From CAINVV01 sp037440345 (GTDB lineage Bacteria > Bacteroidota > Bacteroidia > Bacteroidales > Prolixibacteraceae): 7,574 nucleotides of DNA. This document shows positions 6,332-7,574 of this stretch, piece by piece. Within the stretch, counting starts at the first letter, position 1, and the number at the start of each line of letters is the position of its first letter. The notes under the pieces are model-generated. The model was given only the letters and a program-made list of their open reading frames with translations, did no database searches and was not told the DNA's origin. Position numbers and translations under genes: made by a program. The stretch spans positions 1-7,574 of the forward strand of contig JBBIUJ010000206.1 in assembly GCA_037440345.1 (NCBI GenBank). The letters are read 5' to 3'.

Positions 6332-6497
6332 CAGTAAGGGATTAATGTTTATAGTACTGTTCTTGAAGTAGTTGCGTTATAACCTGCCGAAGCTAGTTTT
6401 ACTAAACGCAGATGTTTTCGGCCAACTTTCTTAACGCTCAATATTGCTCCTTCTTGGTTGCTGATTGTGACTGAGTAGGCGAAGCCGTGGGAGGAAG

Positions 6498-6555
6498 GAT
6501 GGAGATGACGGAGATGACCGAAAGACTGGAGGACTGGGGGACTGGGGGACTAGGA
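6498..6555 (+). repeat. 8-bp-period array, copy 3 (intergenic)
   Basis: The array opens with two 9-bp units (GATGGAGAT, GACGGAGAT). In-phase 8-bp units follow: GACCGAAA, GACTGGAG, GACTGGGG twice, and GACTAGGA. The order, GACGG-type then GACT-type, matches copies 1 and 2 inside the GH92 gene. Confidence 0.85.
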
Positions 6556-6568
6556 TGACTAAAGAGAG

Positions 6569-6608
6569 ATAATGTGAAAATTGGGAAATATGTAAATGTG
6601 AAAATTGG
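6569..6608 (+). repeat. AT-rich 8-bp-period array adjoining copy 3
   Basis: Five 8-bp units are ATAATGTG, AAAATTGG, GAAATATG, TAAATGTG and AAAATTGG. The 14-mer AATGTGAAAATTGG recurs exactly at 6571-6584 and 6595-6608, 24 bp (three units) apart. It lies 13 bp after copy 3, a spacing that stays close to the same period. Confidence 0.75.
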
Positions 6609-6662
6609 CAGTTGCACAATCCTAAGTTTCCCGACCACAATTTAGAACCAACGCAAATCCAA

Positions 6663-6768
6663 CCACGTAGTGGCGGCATATTTGTAGCCCGGGGTAAAGC
6701 GACGAAGGAGCGAAACCACGGGTTGGAATGACGAATGAAGAGCCGTCAGCGGTGGAATATTGAAAATT
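6663..6768 (+). repeat. REP-like composite repeat with small hairpins
   Basis: It begins with CCAC-GTA-GTGG (6663-6673, 4-bp stem) and CGGCATATTTGTAG. A stem pairs CCCGGGGT (6688-6695) with ACCACGGG (6715-6722) with one mismatch. Then come GTTGGAATGACGAATGAAG and the mini-hairpin CCG-TCAG-CGG, ending GGTGGAATATTG. The layout resembles dispersed REP-like repeats that I recall from Bacteroidota genomes, but only one copy is in this window, so repetition is not shown here. No RAYT transposase is present. Confidence 0.5.
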
Positions 6769-6848
6769 GTATTTTGGTCGATTCTGGCGGAATGCCCAAA
6801 TAATTAAAGTTGAGAGGATAACAACTAAATGAGAAAAGCAGAACCAGT

Positions 6849-6868
6849 CCCTGAGCGTAGCCGAAGGG
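6849..6868 (+). repeat. CCCTGAGC...CGAAGGG dispersed-type repeat
   Basis: The 20-bp CCCT...AGGG motif with central GAGCGTAGCCGA resembles a short interspersed sequence (CCCTTCG..CTCAGGG on the other strand) that I recall from many bacterial genomes. It falls within the possible N-terminal extension of the aminotransferase and bears on its start choice. It is a single copy in this window. Confidence 0.4.
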
Positions 6869-6876
6869 GAAACATT

Positions 6877-7574
6877 TTGCACAACAAAATTCAAATGGTC
6901 GACCTGCTCTCCCAGCACAAAAAGCTGGAACAGCCTATTCTTGCCGCGATTCAGCGGGTCATAGATTCATCCGCCTTTATCAAGGGTGAAGAGGTAGCCA
7001 TTTTCGAAAAGAAACTGGCGGAATTTTTGCATATAGATTATGTGATCGCATGCGCCAATGGAACCGATGCATTGCAAATTGCCCTCATGGCACTCGAACT
7101 TAAGCCTGGTGACGAGGTCATCATCCCTGCATTTACCTATGTTGCTACCGCGGAGGTGATAGCACTTCTGGGTCTGCGGCCAGTCATGGTGGATGTTGAT
7201 GAGGGGACATTCAATATCTCCCTTCCGGGGATTGCCAAGGCCATCACTTCGCGTACCAAAGCCATCATTCCCGTGCACCTCTTCGGACAAAGTGCCGACA
7301 TGGAGCAGGTGATGAAACTTGCTGAAACCAATAACATATACGTCATCGAAGACAATGCACAGTCGCTCGGAGCCAAATACATCTTGTCGGATGGCACCGT
7401 AAAAAAAGCCGGTACCATCGGGCATATTGGCTGTACCTCTTTCTTCCCTACCAAAAATCTTGGATGCATGGGCGACGGCGGCGCCATCATGACCAACCAT
7501 CCGGCGCTAGCCGAAAAGATCAGGATGATCGCCAACCATGGTCAGAAGAAAAAATATTACCAAGAAGTTGTTGG
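6877..7574 (+). CDS. DegT/DnrJ/EryC1/StrS-family nucleotide-sugar aminotransferase (WbpE-like), 3'-truncated
   Basis: PLP-dependent enzymes of this family transfer an amino group from glutamate to a keto nucleotide-sugar. The closest pattern I recognise is WbpE, which acts on UDP-2-acetamido-3-keto-glucuronate. Landmarks: MVDLLSQHKKLEQPI from 6895, ACANGTDALQIALMAL (PLP phosphate region), PGDEVIIPAFTYVATAEVIALLG, VIEDNAQSLGA with the PLP-contacting Asp, and CTSFFPTKNLGCMGDGGA, where Lys (codon 7453-7455) is the Schiff-base lysine. The gene continues past the window. Start: homologues read KIQMVDL near the N-terminus, so coding begins upstream of the ATG at 6895. TTG at 6877 gives MHNKIQMVDL, a family-like start. 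ATG at 6829, directly after an in-frame TAA, is the alternative, but its extra 16 residues would be largely repeat-derived. Substrate cannot be fixed from sequence. Confidence 0.92.
   Translation, partial: MHNKIQMVDLLSQHKKLEQPILAAIQRVIDSSAFIKGEEVAIFEKKLAEFLHIDYVIACANGTDALQIALMALELKPGDEVIIPAFTYVATAEVIALLGLRPVMVDVDEGTFNISLPGIAKAITSRTKAIIPVHLFGQSADMEQVMKLAETNNIYVIEDNAQSLGAKYILSDGTVKKAGTIGHIGCTSFFPTKNLGCMGDGGAIMTNHPALAEKIRMIANHGQKKKYYQEVV

Larger units (their letters stand above)
6332..6876. other. Repeat-rich intergenic region between rfbC and the aminotransferase
   Basis: I see no credible gene in these 545 bp. Contents in order: an unassigned stretch (6332-6497), an 8-bp-period array (6498-6555), a phase-continuous AT-rich 8-bp array (6569-6608), an unassigned stretch (6609-6660), a REP-like composite with two hairpins (6663-6768), an AT-rich stretch that includes an in-frame ATG at 6829, and a CCCTGAGC...GAAGGG repeat (6849-6868). 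Short minus-strand frames here are translations of the arrays. Such a gap inside a biosynthetic cluster could hold a promoter, but I find no convincing motif. Confidence 0.6.

Noticed and set aside
6330..6361. Terminator after rfbC (AACAGTA ... TACTGTT, 7-bp arms)
   Set aside because: The 18-nt AT-rich loop, short weak stem and lack of a following T-run make it unconvincing.
6498..6608. CRISPR array
   Set aside because: The units are 8 bp, contiguous and degenerate, with no spacers and no cas genes.

Overview
The window looks like a chromosomal segment of a member of the Bacteroidota, probably uncultured or environmental. The evidence is a secreted two-domain DUF1080 (3-keto-disaccharide hydrolase) protein, a secreted GH92 alpha-mannosidase-like enzyme, a specialised NusG (UpxY-type) antiterminator opening a surface-polysaccharide cluster, a TACTTTCG promoter-like motif, and starts without strong Shine-Dalgarno sequences. 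There are no tRNA, rRNA, CRISPR or transposase genes.

Layout. 1-1116 (minus): 5' part of a DUF1080 gene that runs off the left edge. 1117-1387: divergent intergenic region. 1388-3817 (plus): GH92 glycoside hydrolase. 3818-4141: repeat-filled gap. 4142-4669: UpxY/NusG-like antiterminator. 4670-4794: perfect palindrome followed by a promoter-like motif. 4795-5664: rfbA. 5777-6331: rfbC. 6332-6876: second repeat-rich gap. About 6877 to the right edge: PLP-dependent WbpE-like sugar aminotransferase, truncated.

The right half reads as the start of an O-antigen/capsule/exopolysaccharide locus. An antiterminator is followed by dTDP-glucose synthesis (RfbA), 3,5-epimerisation (RfbC) and a nucleotide-sugar aminotransferase. 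rfbB and rfbD are not in the window. The left half is glycan catabolism and is probably a separate neighbourhood.

The most unusual content is repetitive DNA. A family of degenerate arrays with a strict 8-bp period (units mostly starting GAC or GAG, purine-rich on one strand) occurs at least six times. Two arrays lie inside the intact GH92 reading frame, one in the signal-peptide region and one in an internal loop. Two begin within 4 bp after a stop codon, and one pair is fused head to head into a 30-bp perfect palindrome. Three arrays share a composite order, a GACGG-type block followed by a GACT-type block, which suggests copies of one element rather than random low complexity. A second family (CACAAAGG / CCTTTGTG inverted elements) sits just upstream of three genes, and further REP-like repeats fill the gap before the aminotransferase. 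No gene responsible for spreading these repeats is visible here.
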